From positions 372,001 through 436,000 of the forward strand of contig JAUIHT010000003.1 in assembly GCA_030432235.1 (NCBI GenBank): a DNA stretch of 64,000 nucleotides. Direction: 5' to 3'. This document shows, one piece after another, positions 16,491-24,519 of the stretch (positions are counted from its first letter, which is position 1; each line of letters starts with the position of its first letter). Origin of the DNA: Verrucomicrobiia bacterium. GTDB taxonomy: Bacteria > Verrucomicrobiota > Verrucomicrobiia > Opitutales > Cerasicoccaceae. A program made the position numbers and the translations under genes. The notes under the pieces were generated by a model. It saw only the letters and a program-made list of their open reading frames with translations. It had not been told where the DNA came from and did not search any database.

Positions 16491-17540
16491 TTAGAACGGC
16501 ACCCCGAGGGCGAAGATGATCTGCTGCTCGCCCTTGACGCCGCCAGGGCCGACCGTGGTGTCGTAGGTATATTGGTAGTTCAAGCTGGCGTCGATCCAGT
16601 CGGTCAGCTTGGCCACAAAGGCGGCATTGAAGTAAGCCTGGTAGTCGTTGACATTGAGTGGGCTGACGCGAATCCCGGCGTCCTGCTCCACGCGGAAAGT
16701 CTCATTGAAGCGATACATCAGCTCGTCGCCAAAGGTGCCATAAAACAGCCAATGCTCATTGAAGCCTTCAGAGTCGATGTACTGGCCGGCAACACCGGGC
16801 AAGAGACTGAAGGTGAAGTCTTCCTCGTTGATAACCTTATAGCCGAGGCTAACCGTCTCGGTAACCTGATGATTGATATTTTTGACCAGGTCACGCAGAT
16901 AGTCGGTGTCGGACTGCAGGAACCAGCGCTCCGTGAGATCGCGCGAATAGGTGAAGCCGCCGCCCCACTTGTCGAGGGTCTTGCTTTGCACGCCGTTGGC
17001 ATCTTTCTGGCTGGTGAAATTGTAGAAGGCGTAGACACCGTAGTGATTCAGCCCGGAATCCTTCTTGGCGGTGAGGTTGGCGTTCCAGGCTTGGGAAGTG
17101 GTACTCGTGTCGACGTAAGATACACCGAAGTTGAATTTGCCAGACCACCCCTCGGGCACGATGTAGTCCACGTAGCTCTTGGCTTTGAGAACCCCCTTGT
17201 CGAAGGCGTTCTTCTCACTTTCTTCGTCGCCTTCACCCTCGGGCGCATCCGGGGGTGGCGAAATTTCACCCTCATCGGCAGCCATACCTGAGTTCACATC
17301 CGCCATGGCTTCGGATGGCGCCGGCACCTCCAGCGTGTCGGCCGGTGTAATGACAGTGGCTTCATCTGACGGAACCGTGATTTCACCGACCACATCGCTT
17401 TTGAAGACAATCTTGCCGTCTTCCTCGCGGACGAATGTACCGGTGAGGCTGTCACCATTCTTAAATTTGAGCGTGTCCCCCATCGCCATGGCGGGGATCA
17501 GGCATGCGAACGCAAGCGCAGTCAGTCGTGAAAGTACCAT
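16491..17540 (-). CDS. DUF481 family outer-membrane beta-barrel protein (copy 1)
   Basis: The 349-residue paralogue of the downstream gene has a signal peptide (LTALAFACLIPAMAMG). Its SH3-like N-terminal motif is LKFKNGDSLTGTFVREEDG and then IVFKSDVVGEITVP (24-57). An acidic, Pro-rich spacer (about 75-108) follows, then the DUF481 barrel from about 130 (GWSGKFNFGVSYVDTSTTSQAW), which ends IIFALGVPF with the terminal Phe recognised by the BAM machinery. Both copies share SLGYK and QYIDSEGFNEHW-type motifs in the same places. As the first gene of the pair it probably drives both. Its ligand or role cannot be told from sequence. Confidence 0.8.
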   Translation of the reverse strand: MVLSRLTALAFACLIPAMAMGDTLKFKNGDSLTGTFVREEDGKIVFKSDVVGEITVPSDEATVITPADTLEVPAPSEAMADVNSGMAADEGEISPPPDAPEGEGDEESEKNAFDKGVLKAKSYVDYIVPEGWSGKFNFGVSYVDTSTTSQAWNANLTAKKDSGLNHYGVYAFYNFTSQKDANGVQSKTLDKWGGGFTYSRDLTERWFLQSDTDYLRDLVKNINHQVTETVSLGYKVINEEDFTFSLLPGVAGQYIDSEGFNEHWLFYGTFGDELMYRFNETFRVEQDAGIRVSPLNVNDYQAYFNAAFVAKLTDWIDASLNYQYTYDTTVGPGGVKGEQQIIFALGVPF

Positions 17541-17611
17541 AAGCGTTAGGAGGTTTGAAAACCTTCCGAGCTATTTCAATGCCTTTCTGGCTAAAAATGC
17601 CCTTTTTGCAT

Positions 17612-18475
17612 TCAACCGTCTTGCGGGTTGTGGTGCGGACTGAGCACTCCCGCGAGGGTCACGCCAAGCAAAAGCGCCTGCGCCGTGTAGTAAATCCACA
17701 GCAGGAAAACGACGAGGGTGTTGGCTGCTCCGTAGGCCGAAGTGATCCAACTGTGCTGCAGGTAGAGGTTTAGCAGCAAGCGTCCCAGTTCGAAGGCCAC
17801 CAGCAGGAACCCCACGCCCCAAAGGGTCCCGCTCCAGCCAGGCGGATGAAGCGGCAACAGGCGAAAAACCAGCAACGCCACCACGGCAATAAGCACCACG
17901 GCCACCAGCCGTACTATCAGCCAATCGGTCACTCCCGCATGCACAGCCAGAAGCGGCGCCAGGGAGCCCGCCACCGCCGCCAGCCAGATACCCGCCGTCA
18001 TGATGATGCCCGCGCCCAGGGTGAACAACAGCGCATGCAGACGCCCGATGAGACTGTTTTTCACCGCTTGTTTCATGTCCTTGGAGGTACAGCCGAGCAG
18101 GCGATTGACACTCACCCGCAGCCGCACAAAGGACAGCGACGCCGCCCAAAGGAACATCACCACCAGTACGATGGTCATCCACCAGGGTTGCCCTTTCCAA
18201 TCACCCATATGAACGAGGTTAACCAGATCCGCGGCCTCGCTATTGGAGACAAAACCCTGCAGCCAGCGCTCGGCGCCCTCCCGCGCGCTTTCCTCCCCGA
18301 GAATGTGCGAAGCCGCCAGCACTGAGAACACCAGGATCGGCGCCAGCGAAAACATCGCATAGAAGGACAAGGCGGCGGACAACCCGAAGCCATCGGCCCG
18401 CAGCCAGGATTTCAATAAATCCATAATCACGCGCTTTATGGCCTTCCACATGCTTATTATTGAGGGGAAAGACAC
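17612..18475 (-). CDS. YihY/BrkB family inner-membrane protein
   Basis: The 287-residue polytopic protein has about six transmembrane helices. It carries the family signatures ADGFGLSAALSFYAMFSLAPILVF near the N terminus and SAYGAANTLVVFLLWIYYTAQALLLG near the C terminus. The family was once called RNase BN, but that assignment was withdrawn; a transport or envelope role is likely. The frame opens with GTG at 18475, and ATG 18451 (MWKAIKRV) is an equally possible start. It lies downstream of no obvious partner, 71 bases beyond the divergent DUF481 pair promoter region, and diverges from the SirB1-like gene. Confidence 0.88.
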   Translation of the reverse strand: MSFPSIISMWKAIKRVIMDLLKSWLRADGFGLSAALSFYAMFSLAPILVFSVLAASHILGEESAREGAERWLQGFVSNSEAADLVNLVHMGDWKGQPWWMTIVLVVMFLWAASLSFVRLRVSVNRLLGCTSKDMKQAVKNSLIGRLHALLFTLGAGIIMTAGIWLAAVAGSLAPLLAVHAGVTDWLIVRLVAVVLIAVVALLVFRLLPLHPPGWSGTLWGVGFLLVAFELGRLLLNLYLQHSWITSAYGAANTLVVFLLWIYYTAQALLLGVTLAGVLSPHHNPQDG

Positions 18476-18557
18476 CGCGCGGGGCGAGCAACTTCGCTAA
18501 AAGTTTAACACAAACAGCCCTTGCCTGTGCGGCCCGATTCCACTAGAAATAACCACC

Positions 18558-19430
18558 ATGAAAGAAGCACCAGGAAACGCCCTGAAGCCAGCCCATGCCC
18601 AGGCGCTGGTGGCGTTGCTCGACGACCCCGCGCCCACCGTCCAGGCGGCGCTGCTGGAGGAGTTCGCGCGCCTGGGTGAGGCCGGCGCGGTGCTCCTGCG
18701 TCAGCTGGCCGAGGAGGGCGCACCGGCTCAGAGCGAGGCTGCCCGGCGGCACCGGCGGCGCCTCGGCGCGGAGGACACGCAGGGGGCCTTCCTGCGCTTC
18801 ATCCGCTCCACCAGCTACGAGCTGGAGACCGGCAGTATCCTGCTCGATCGCACCCTTTACCCGCATGTCGAGCCTTCGCAAATCTGCACGGTGCTTGATG
18901 AGATTGCGCGCCGCGTCAAGCAGCTCCTCATCAAACCTGCGACGCCCGCCGAGCAATGCCGCGTGCTCAATCGCGTGCTCTTCCACGAGTACGGCTTCCG
19001 GGGCGACCAGGAGGACTTTTACCACCCGCACAACTGCTTCATGCACAAGGTCATTGAGCGTCGTCGTGGGCTGCCCATCAGCCTGGCCATCATCTACCTG
19101 CTGGTGGCCTACCGCTGCGGCATCGAGCTGGAGCCCGTCGGCCTGCCCGGGCGCTTCGTCGTGGGCTGCTTCACCGCCGGAGAACCTTTCTATATCGACG
19201 TCTTCGAGGGCGGCGCCTTCCGCTCACGCGCGGATCTGGAGGTGCTCCTGGACAACTTCGAGCTGCCGCCGGACGACAGCTACTTTCTGCCGCTCTCCGT
19301 CGGGGACGTCATCCTCCGCTGCTGCCGCAATCTGGTTAACCAGTTCACCCGCGCTCATCAGGCCGAGAAAGCCAAGCTCTTCGCCCACTTTGTGCACGAG
19401 TTTGAGTCCGTCTATCAGGGGCAGAACTAG
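18558..19430 (+). CDS. SirB1-like transglutaminase-fold protein
   Basis: The 290-residue cytosolic protein has two parts. The N-terminal 75 residues form HEAT-like helices (LVALLDDPAPTVQAALLEEFARLGEAGAVLLRQL). The rest is the Transglut_core2 (SirB1/YchA) domain: RVLFHEYGFRGDQEDFYHPHNCFMHKVIERRRGLPISLAIIYLLVAYRCGI, then VGLPGRFVVGCFT, then FYIDVFEGG. The HNCFMHKVIERRRGLPISL segment is the family hallmark. A papain-like triad is suggested by the fold but no activity is established in this family. In enterobacteria the gene sits beside prfA/prmC; here it is directly upstream of aroE. Confidence 0.85.
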   Translation: MKEAPGNALKPAHAQALVALLDDPAPTVQAALLEEFARLGEAGAVLLRQLAEEGAPAQSEAARRHRRRLGAEDTQGAFLRFIRSTSYELETGSILLDRTLYPHVEPSQICTVLDEIARRVKQLLIKPATPAEQCRVLNRVLFHEYGFRGDQEDFYHPHNCFMHKVIERRRGLPISLAIIYLLVAYRCGIELEPVGLPGRFVVGCFTAGEPFYIDVFEGGAFRSRADLEVLLDNFELPPDDSYFLPLSVGDVILRCCRNLVNQFTRAHQAEKAKLFAHFVHEFESVYQGQN

Positions 19431-19501
19431 GCAAGGCAAAGCCTTGCATCGCCGTAATCGCTCATTGCCGAATCCATCTTTTGTGTTTTTTGTGCCTTTT
19501 C

Positions 19502-20461
19502 GTGGCGAAAACACATTCCAAGCCCCTGACTCTCGAAGACCTGGCCGACTTCCACCACGACGGCACCGCGCTGGCCGTGTTGGGGCATCCCGTCGCGCAC
19601 AGCGTCAGCCCGCAGATGCACCGCGCTGCCTTGCTGGCCATGGCGCAAACGCATCACTGCTTCGCCGACTGGGACTATTTTAAACTCGACGTTCCGCCCG
19701 AGAGGCTACCCGAAGCGCTTCCGCTGCTTTGGGACAAAGGTTTCCTCGGACTCAACCTCACCATCCCGCACAAGGTGCAAGCCGTCGGCCTGGTCAAGGA
19801 AATCGACCCCGAGGCTGAGGCCATGGGCGCGGTTAACACCCTCAAGCGCCTTCCTGACGGCGGTTACGCCGGTTACAACAGCGACGGCTACGGCATTGAG
19901 ATGGCATTGAAACGCAGCTTCGGCGCGGAGATCGAAGGAGCCGACATCCTGCTGCTCGGTGCTGGCGGGGCGGCCCGTGCCACCGCCTTCCACTGCCTCT
20001 TCCGGGGCTGTCGCAGCCTCACCATCGGCAACCGCAACCCTGAGCGCCTCGGCGAGCTGCTCCAGCTCCTGCACGAGCACGACTTCGCCGACCGCATCAA
20101 CGGCTTCGAGCTGGATGGAAGCCCTTTCAACGAAGACAGCCTTCCCTCGTCATTCGCCACCCGCCCCTCGCCACTCCTGATCATCAACGCGACTTCACTC
20201 GGGCTCAAAGAAGACGACCCCGCCCCCATCGACCTCACGCCGTTCCAAGGCGCGGCCAAGGTCTACGACATGACCTACGGTGTGGACAACGCTCTCGCCA
20301 AACAGGCCCGAGAGCTCGGAATACCCTATGCCGACGGCCTCTCCATGCTCGTCTGGCAGGGCGTGCGCAGCCTGGAAATCTGGAGCGAGAGCGCCGTCCC
20401 GGCCCAGCCCATGATGTCCGCCGCCTGCCACGCCAAAGGCTTCCCCGCACGGGACGCCTAA
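19502..20461 (+). CDS. aroE: Shikimate dehydrogenase
   Basis: The roughly 319-residue enzyme reduces 3-dehydroshikimate with NADPH in the chorismate pathway. Substrate motifs are VLGHPVAHSVSPQMHRAAL, NLTIPHK (catalytic Lys) and YNSDGYG (catalytic Asp). The cofactor domain has LLLGAGGAARATAF with NRNPER next, and the end has DMTYGV and GLSMLVWQG. I favour GTG 19502 (VAKTHSKPLTLEDL); the frame is open to 19481, but that stretch is a TTTTGTG-type repeat. A variable linker just before LLIINATSLGL is encoded by a heptad-like array (20146-20180). The gene is longer than E. coli AroE (272), mostly at the N terminus and in this linker. Confidence 0.93.
   Translation: MAKTHSKPLTLEDLADFHHDGTALAVLGHPVAHSVSPQMHRAALLAMAQTHHCFADWDYFKLDVPPERLPEALPLLWDKGFLGLNLTIPHKVQAVGLVKEIDPEAEAMGAVNTLKRLPDGGYAGYNSDGYGIEMALKRSFGAEIEGADILLLGAGGAARATAFHCLFRGCRSLTIGNRNPERLGELLQLLHEHDFADRINGFELDGSPFNEDSLPSSFATRPSPLLIINATSLGLKEDDPAPIDLTPFQGAAKVYDMTYGVDNALAKQARELGIPYADGLSMLVWQGVRSLEIWSESAVPAQPMMSAACHAKGFPARDA
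20146..20180 (+). repeat. Heptad-like array inside aroE
   Basis: Five consecutive 7-mers, CTCGTCA, TTCGCCA, CCCGCCC, CTCGCCA and CTCCTGA, fit a loose YTCGYCA consensus. They encode the linker around PSSFATRPSPL, just before the conserved LLIINATS strand of AroE. The 35-bp stretch has the same period as the intergenic heptad arms but a different core. No inverted partner is visible. Confidence 0.4.
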
Positions 20462-20467
20462 AAAGCA

Positions 20468-22447
20468 CTAGCGCTCACCGAAGTCGTCGTAAGCGACGCC
20501 AGTGAGCGGGAAAATCGGGTGTTTCAAGCGTTTCGAGGAGATGTCTTCGAACTGGAGCCCAACGAGGAAGTCCGTGCTGATGAACTCGAGGAAGTCACGG
20601 CGCTGCACGACAAGGCAACGGCTCTCGGTGATGGCCAGGATGTCGGCGGTGGCAGTGCTGTTTTGCAGGAGGCTGATTTCACCGAAGAACTGCCCGGTGG
20701 CGAGCTTGGCCACGCGCTTGCCCTCTACCATGACCTCCAGCAAGCCGTCGTAGATGAGGTAGAAAAACTGGTTGCGCATGCCCTGACGAATAACGGCCTC
20801 GCCGTTGTGAAAGGCCGCGATGTGGGCCAGGCGGGCGAAGCGCGTCAGCGCCTGCGGGTGCCAGTTGTGGCACAGCTCAATGCGGTGCAGGAAGGAGTGC
20901 TTCTCAATGATGGCCTCGACTTCCTTCGCGCCGAGGTTGCGAACGATCAGCTCCTGGAAATCCGCCCGTGAAAGCATGAGCAGCAGGCTCTTGCGCGTGG
21001 CCCGGACGCTTCGCGTGCGCGGGACGTTGTGCAGCAGCGCGATTTCCCCGAAGACATCGCCGGGCTCCAGCTCGGTCACACGGAGGGGGCGGCCGGACTT
21101 GAGCTCCATCAGGACCTCCACCCCGCCGTCGTAGACAAAAAAGAGGTCGTCGCCGGGCTCACCCTGACGCACCACGAGCTTCTTCGGCTGGACCACCAGC
21201 CCGCGCACACGCCCGGCAATTTCATGCAGAAGCGCTTCGTCGAGTCCGCGCAGCAGGAGGGTCTTTTTGAAAAAGCCCACGATATCGGCGGTGGTCAGCT
21301 CGAGCTTGCTGTCGATATCGAGCTTGGGCTTACGGCGGGCCTGATACTCGTCGATGACGTTGAGGAGGTTCTTCGCGATAATCCAGGAAAGCGCTCCGAG
21401 GCTACCGAGGAAGAGCACCCCGATGATAGCCAGCACGATAATGGCAGTGAGACGGGCCATGCCGGAAGTCATGAACTGCCGCGAAAGTTCCGGGAGGTTA
21501 AGATCAAAAGCGCTCAAACTGGCCAAACAAACCGTGCCCAGCCAAGTCAGCGTGAAGGTACTGAAGATGAGCAGATACTTCTTGTCGGTGAACTTCACCC
21601 GCGCGTTGATGAGCGTCCAGAAGAGGCGATTCTGCACGAAGAGGAAGTCACGCGTCGTCGAGAGCGGATAACGTCGGTAGACACTTCGCAACAGCAGGCA
21701 GGCCGGACTGTGGCCCGTCGGCACGGTGACGTAGAAAATGCCCAGCAAGAGGATAAACTCCAGATGCGGATACCAGAACGCCACCATCCCGTTGATGAAG
21801 AACATCGGCGCCATCTGCATCAGAGCGATGGTCATCTCGCAGAGGCGACCGCCCATGCGGGCGTCTTCCACGTTGCAGTGAAAATGCGGGAAGGCGTGTT
21901 TCCACTTAAAGCCGACATCGTAGACCTCGCGGTCGAAGCCCACCAGCAAACAGGCCGACAGAAAGTAACCTATCGTCAACGAGCCGCAAATGAGCAGCCA
22001 GCCGACGAGGATTTCGATGAGATTGCGCGGCACCTCGATGGGATTCAACAACAGGGTAACGAACCCGAAGAGGATCGCCGCCACCCCGAACCAGTGCGCC
22101 ATGCCGAAGCGCAGGCTGTGGTCCCACTCGACCGCCTTGACGCGCTTGGCCTCCGCCTGTTCCTGCCCATCCACCAGCAGCATGCCGGAGACCACCGCCT
22201 TCAGCACCAGCTCGTAAAGGCTCCGCAGCGGCAGGCATTTGCGCTCCGTGATGAGCAGCGGAATCAGCTCCTGCAGGGTCGTGGCCTCCTTGAATCGCCT
22301 CAGAAATGCCCACTGGTCCGTGTCGACGACCAGATATTGTTTGAGCGGCACCTGCTTGAGGATGAGGAACTCACCGTCCGTATCGCTGGCCTCGATGTCC
22401 TCCGATAGCTTGAGGAGCGCCTTGGTCAAAATATGCTGCTGGTCCAT
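20468..22447 (-). CDS. Multi-pass membrane protein with PqqD-like N terminus and two cyclic-nucleotide-binding domains
   Basis: The 659-residue protein starts with a PqqD-like segment (FLILKQVPLKQYLVVDTDQWAFLRRF, 26-51). About six transmembrane helices follow (about 113-340), in an arrangement like the M50-family proteins that also carry a PqqD-like domain. The usual HExxH zinc site is not visible: the first helix has GMAHWFGVAAILFG and a later one GHSPACLLL. It may be an inactive relative. Two CNB domains follow. The first (about 405-520) contains RQGEPGDDLFFVYDGGVEVL and GDVFGEIALLHNVPRTRSVRA. The second (about 530-640) contains RQGMRNQFFYLIYDGLLEVM and GQFFGEISLLQNSTATADI. The first keeps the FGEIALL...RTRSVRA phosphate-cassette pattern. 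Ligand and output are unknown. Confidence 0.7.
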   Translation of the reverse strand: MDQQHILTKALLKLSEDIEASDTDGEFLILKQVPLKQYLVVDTDQWAFLRRFKEATTLQELIPLLITERKCLPLRSLYELVLKAVVSGMLLVDGQEQAEAKRVKAVEWDHSLRFGMAHWFGVAAILFGFVTLLLNPIEVPRNLIEILVGWLLICGSLTIGYFLSACLLVGFDREVYDVGFKWKHAFPHFHCNVEDARMGGRLCEMTIALMQMAPMFFINGMVAFWYPHLEFILLLGIFYVTVPTGHSPACLLLRSVYRRYPLSTTRDFLFVQNRLFWTLINARVKFTDKKYLLIFSTFTLTWLGTVCLASLSAFDLNLPELSRQFMTSGMARLTAIIVLAIIGVLFLGSLGALSWIIAKNLLNVIDEYQARRKPKLDIDSKLELTTADIVGFFKKTLLLRGLDEALLHEIAGRVRGLVVQPKKLVVRQGEPGDDLFFVYDGGVEVLMELKSGRPLRVTELEPGDVFGEIALLHNVPRTRSVRATRKSLLLMLSRADFQELIVRNLGAKEVEAIIEKHSFLHRIELCHNWHPQALTRFARLAHIAAFHNGEAVIRQGMRNQFFYLIYDGLLEVMVEGKRVAKLATGQFFGEISLLQNSTATADILAITESRCLVVQRRDFLEFISTDFLVGLQFEDISSKRLKHPIFPLTGVAYDDFGER

Positions 22448-22553
22448 CCGTTAGTATAGCGTCAATAAATTATGAAAAACGACAACGGCGGTCAATCTTT
22501 TGCCTGCGCGAAAAGTGTTTGAAGCCTCGGGCCAGCAAGGTCTTATTGAGTGC

Positions 22554-22964
22554 ATGACTCACGAAGAACTGGAAGAGGGCAAGACCCTGGCACTCGATTT
22601 TACCAAACTCAAGAAAGTCGCCGCTTGCGGCGAGGACATCGTCCCGGCGGTGGCACAGGACGCCGAGACCGGCGAGGTGCTCATCGTCGGCTACGCCAAC
22701 GCGCTCGCGCTGGAAACCACCTTGAAAGAAAAGATGGCGACCTTCTGGAGCACCTCCCGCAACGAGCTCTGGATCAAAGGCAAAACCTCGGGAGACTTCC
22801 TCGCACTCGTCGAGGCGCGGGTGAACTGTGAGCAGAACAGCCTGCTGTATCTGGTCAAGCCGCAGGGCAAGGGCGCCTGCCACACCAAAGACGCCGAGGG
22901 CAAGACCCGCACCGGCTGCTACTACCGCCGCATCACCGACAGCGGCGAGTTGGAGTTTGTGTAA
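22554..22964 (+). CDS. hisI: Phosphoribosyl-AMP cyclohydrolase (HisI-type), variant metal motif
   Basis: The 136-residue enzyme of histidine synthesis opens the purine ring of phosphoribosyl-AMP. Family motifs are GEVLIVGYANALALETTL, ATFWSTSRNELWIKGKTSGDF and GKGACHTKDAEGKTRTGCYYRR; the zinc-binding cysteines fit Cys92, Cys109 and Cys122. The usual DCDxD magnesium motif is replaced by NCEQN (Asn91, Glu93, Asn95). The frame is open to a TTG at 22500; I chose ATG 22554 because conserved sequence begins well after it. It diverges from the CNB-domain gene. It is a lone his gene here, with no hisE domain fused. Either a tolerated subfamily variant or a changed metal requirement is possible. Confidence 0.88.
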   Translation: MTHEELEEGKTLALDFTKLKKVAACGEDIVPAVAQDAETGEVLIVGYANALALETTLKEKMATFWSTSRNELWIKGKTSGDFLALVEARVNCEQNSLLYLVKPQGKGACHTKDAEGKTRTGCYYRRITDSGELEFV

Positions 22965-22999
22965 TCGTGCGATTTCCTTGATCGTCTCCAGCGCCTGCG

Positions 23000-24472
23000 A
23001 TGCAAATACAGACTCCAGCGAGCGCATCATCCGCCAAGAAAATGGGCGTGGGTGGCATGATCCTCCTGGTCCTCTTCGGCCTGTTCTTCGCCGGCATGGG
23101 CAGCTTTTTTCTGGCCATGATGCTACTGGGGAAAATGGAGGACGAGGGCGACGTCTGGGTCGGCTATGTCGTCAGCAGCGTCTTTATCGCGGTGGGCCTC
23201 GGCATCGCCGGCGGTGGTATCATTGGCTGGAAAAAGTCCAAGACGAATGCCATCCTCGCCGCACAACATCCAGACGATCCCTGGGTACTCAACAAACAAT
23301 GGGCCAGCGGGCGCATCAAAGACAGCAACGCCGCCGGAGCCATGGGGATGCTGTTCTTCGCGCTCTTCTGGAACGCCATCTCCTGGACCATCACGATCGC
23401 TTTCTTCAGGGAAGGGAAGCAGGAGGAGGAAGCCGCCATGTACTTCGTGCTGCTCTTTCCCTTCGTCGGCATATTCATTGCCTGGTCGGCCCTGCACGCG
23501 TTGCTGAAGTGGTTCAAGTTCGGCAGCTCGGTCTTCGAGATGGCCGAAGTACCGGGAGTCATCGGCGGACAACTGGGCGGCATCATCCGCGCCAAGGCAG
23601 GCGTGCGTCCGCGCGAGGGAATCAAACTCGCACTGCAATGCATCTTTAAAAAGGTCACCGGCAGCGGAAAAAACCAACGCACCCACGAGGAAACCCTTTG
23701 GGAAAAAGAGCAGCTCGTGCCGCAAAGCGATCTCCAGGCCAGTGGCATGCACAGCCTCATCCCGGTGTTCTTCGACATCCCCTACGAATGCAAGCCGACC
23801 GAGGAGATTAGCCCCAGTCAGGAGCACTACTGGAAGCTTTCCGCCACCGCCAAACTGGACGGCATCGACTACGCCGCGGACTTCGTCGTGCCCGTCTTTA
23901 AAACCGCCGACAGCCGCCCCGATGCCACTCGTGCCGACACCGCTGGCGCGGACACAAAGCCCTTCGATGTCGCCGACGCCGTCGCGCTGAAGGAGGCAGG
24001 CATCGTCCTGAGTGAAACCGCCTCCGGCGCCGAGCTGCACTTCGAGCGCGGGCGGCGCGCCCTGTACGCCCTTTTCCCGCTAGCTATCGGCGGAGCTATG
24101 ACCTTTGGAGCCGTCGCCATGGGAATCTTCAGCGATATCCCACTCATCTTCCCTATCTTCATTGGCGGTTTCGGGCTCTTTGTGGAAATCTCTTCGCTGG
24201 CCTTCCTCGTCGGCAAGGTCAGCCTGCGGGTCGATGCCACCCACCTGGAATACCGCAAGGCCGGCCTCGGCGGGGCCAAGCAGGAGCGCATCCCGGCGGA
24301 ATCCATTACCAGCATCGAGCCCTACTCGACCATGACGGTCAACAGCACGGCTTTCTACGGATTCAAGGTGGAGCGCAGTGACGGCAAAACGTTGAATGTC
24401 CCCGCCAACATCAAAGGCCGACTCCACGCCGACACCGTCTGCCGTATTCTCAAGCGGCATCTGAAAAGGTAG
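23000..24472 (+). CDS. Polytopic membrane protein, function unknown
   Basis: I do not recognise a characterised family. The 490-residue protein has a Gly-rich helix near the N terminus (MGVGGMILLVLFGLFFAGMGSFFLAMMLL, 15-43) and a second (VGYVVSSVFIAVGLGIAGGGIIG), in the style of DUF3592-type proteins. A third and fourth helix lie around 113-165. A large beta-rich soluble region (about 180-345) is followed by two more helices (about 353-400) and a C-terminal PH-like segment (LEYRKAGLGGAKQERIPAESITSIEPY). No catalytic motif is seen. It lies 35 bases after hisI in the same direction. The stop codon forms part of a 50-bp palindrome. Confidence 0.6.
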   Translation: MQIQTPASASSAKKMGVGGMILLVLFGLFFAGMGSFFLAMMLLGKMEDEGDVWVGYVVSSVFIAVGLGIAGGGIIGWKKSKTNAILAAQHPDDPWVLNKQWASGRIKDSNAAGAMGMLFFALFWNAISWTITIAFFREGKQEEEAAMYFVLLFPFVGIFIAWSALHALLKWFKFGSSVFEMAEVPGVIGGQLGGIIRAKAGVRPREGIKLALQCIFKKVTGSGKNQRTHEETLWEKEQLVPQSDLQASGMHSLIPVFFDIPYECKPTEEISPSQEHYWKLSATAKLDGIDYAADFVVPVFKTADSRPDATRADTAGADTKPFDVADAVALKEAGIVLSETASGAELHFERGRRALYALFPLAIGGAMTFGAVAMGIFSDIPLIFPIFIGGFGLFVEISSLAFLVGKVSLRVDATHLEYRKAGLGGAKQERIPAESITSIEPYSTMTVNSTAFYGFKVERSDGKTLNVPANIKGRLHADTVCRILKRHLKR

Positions 24473-24518
24473 AAGCGGCTTCCAGCCGCTTGCCAAAGCG
24501 CCAAGATGGCGCTTCTAC
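24469..24518. repeat. REP-like palindrome between convergent genes
   Basis: GTAGAAGCG (24469-24477) and CGCTTCTAC (24510-24518) are perfect inverted repeats, and a second internal hairpin (AGCGGCTTCCAGCCGCT) lies between them. The TAG stop of the upstream gene is within the left arm, and the stop of the LON-domain gene follows two bases after the right arm. It may act as a bidirectional terminator. The layout resembles dispersed REP-type elements, but no second copy is in this window. Confidence 0.7.
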
Positions 24519-24519
24519 G

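Noticed and set aside
21029-22408. 459-residue ORF antisense to the CNB-domain gene
   Set aside because: A shadow in a high-GC region with Glu/His/Arg-rich, structureless sequence. The opposite strand has conserved CNB domains.
22472-22519. 15-codon ORF (MKNDNGGQSF...) before hisI
   Set aside because: Too short, without a clear ribosome binding site or His codons, so it is not a his leader peptide.
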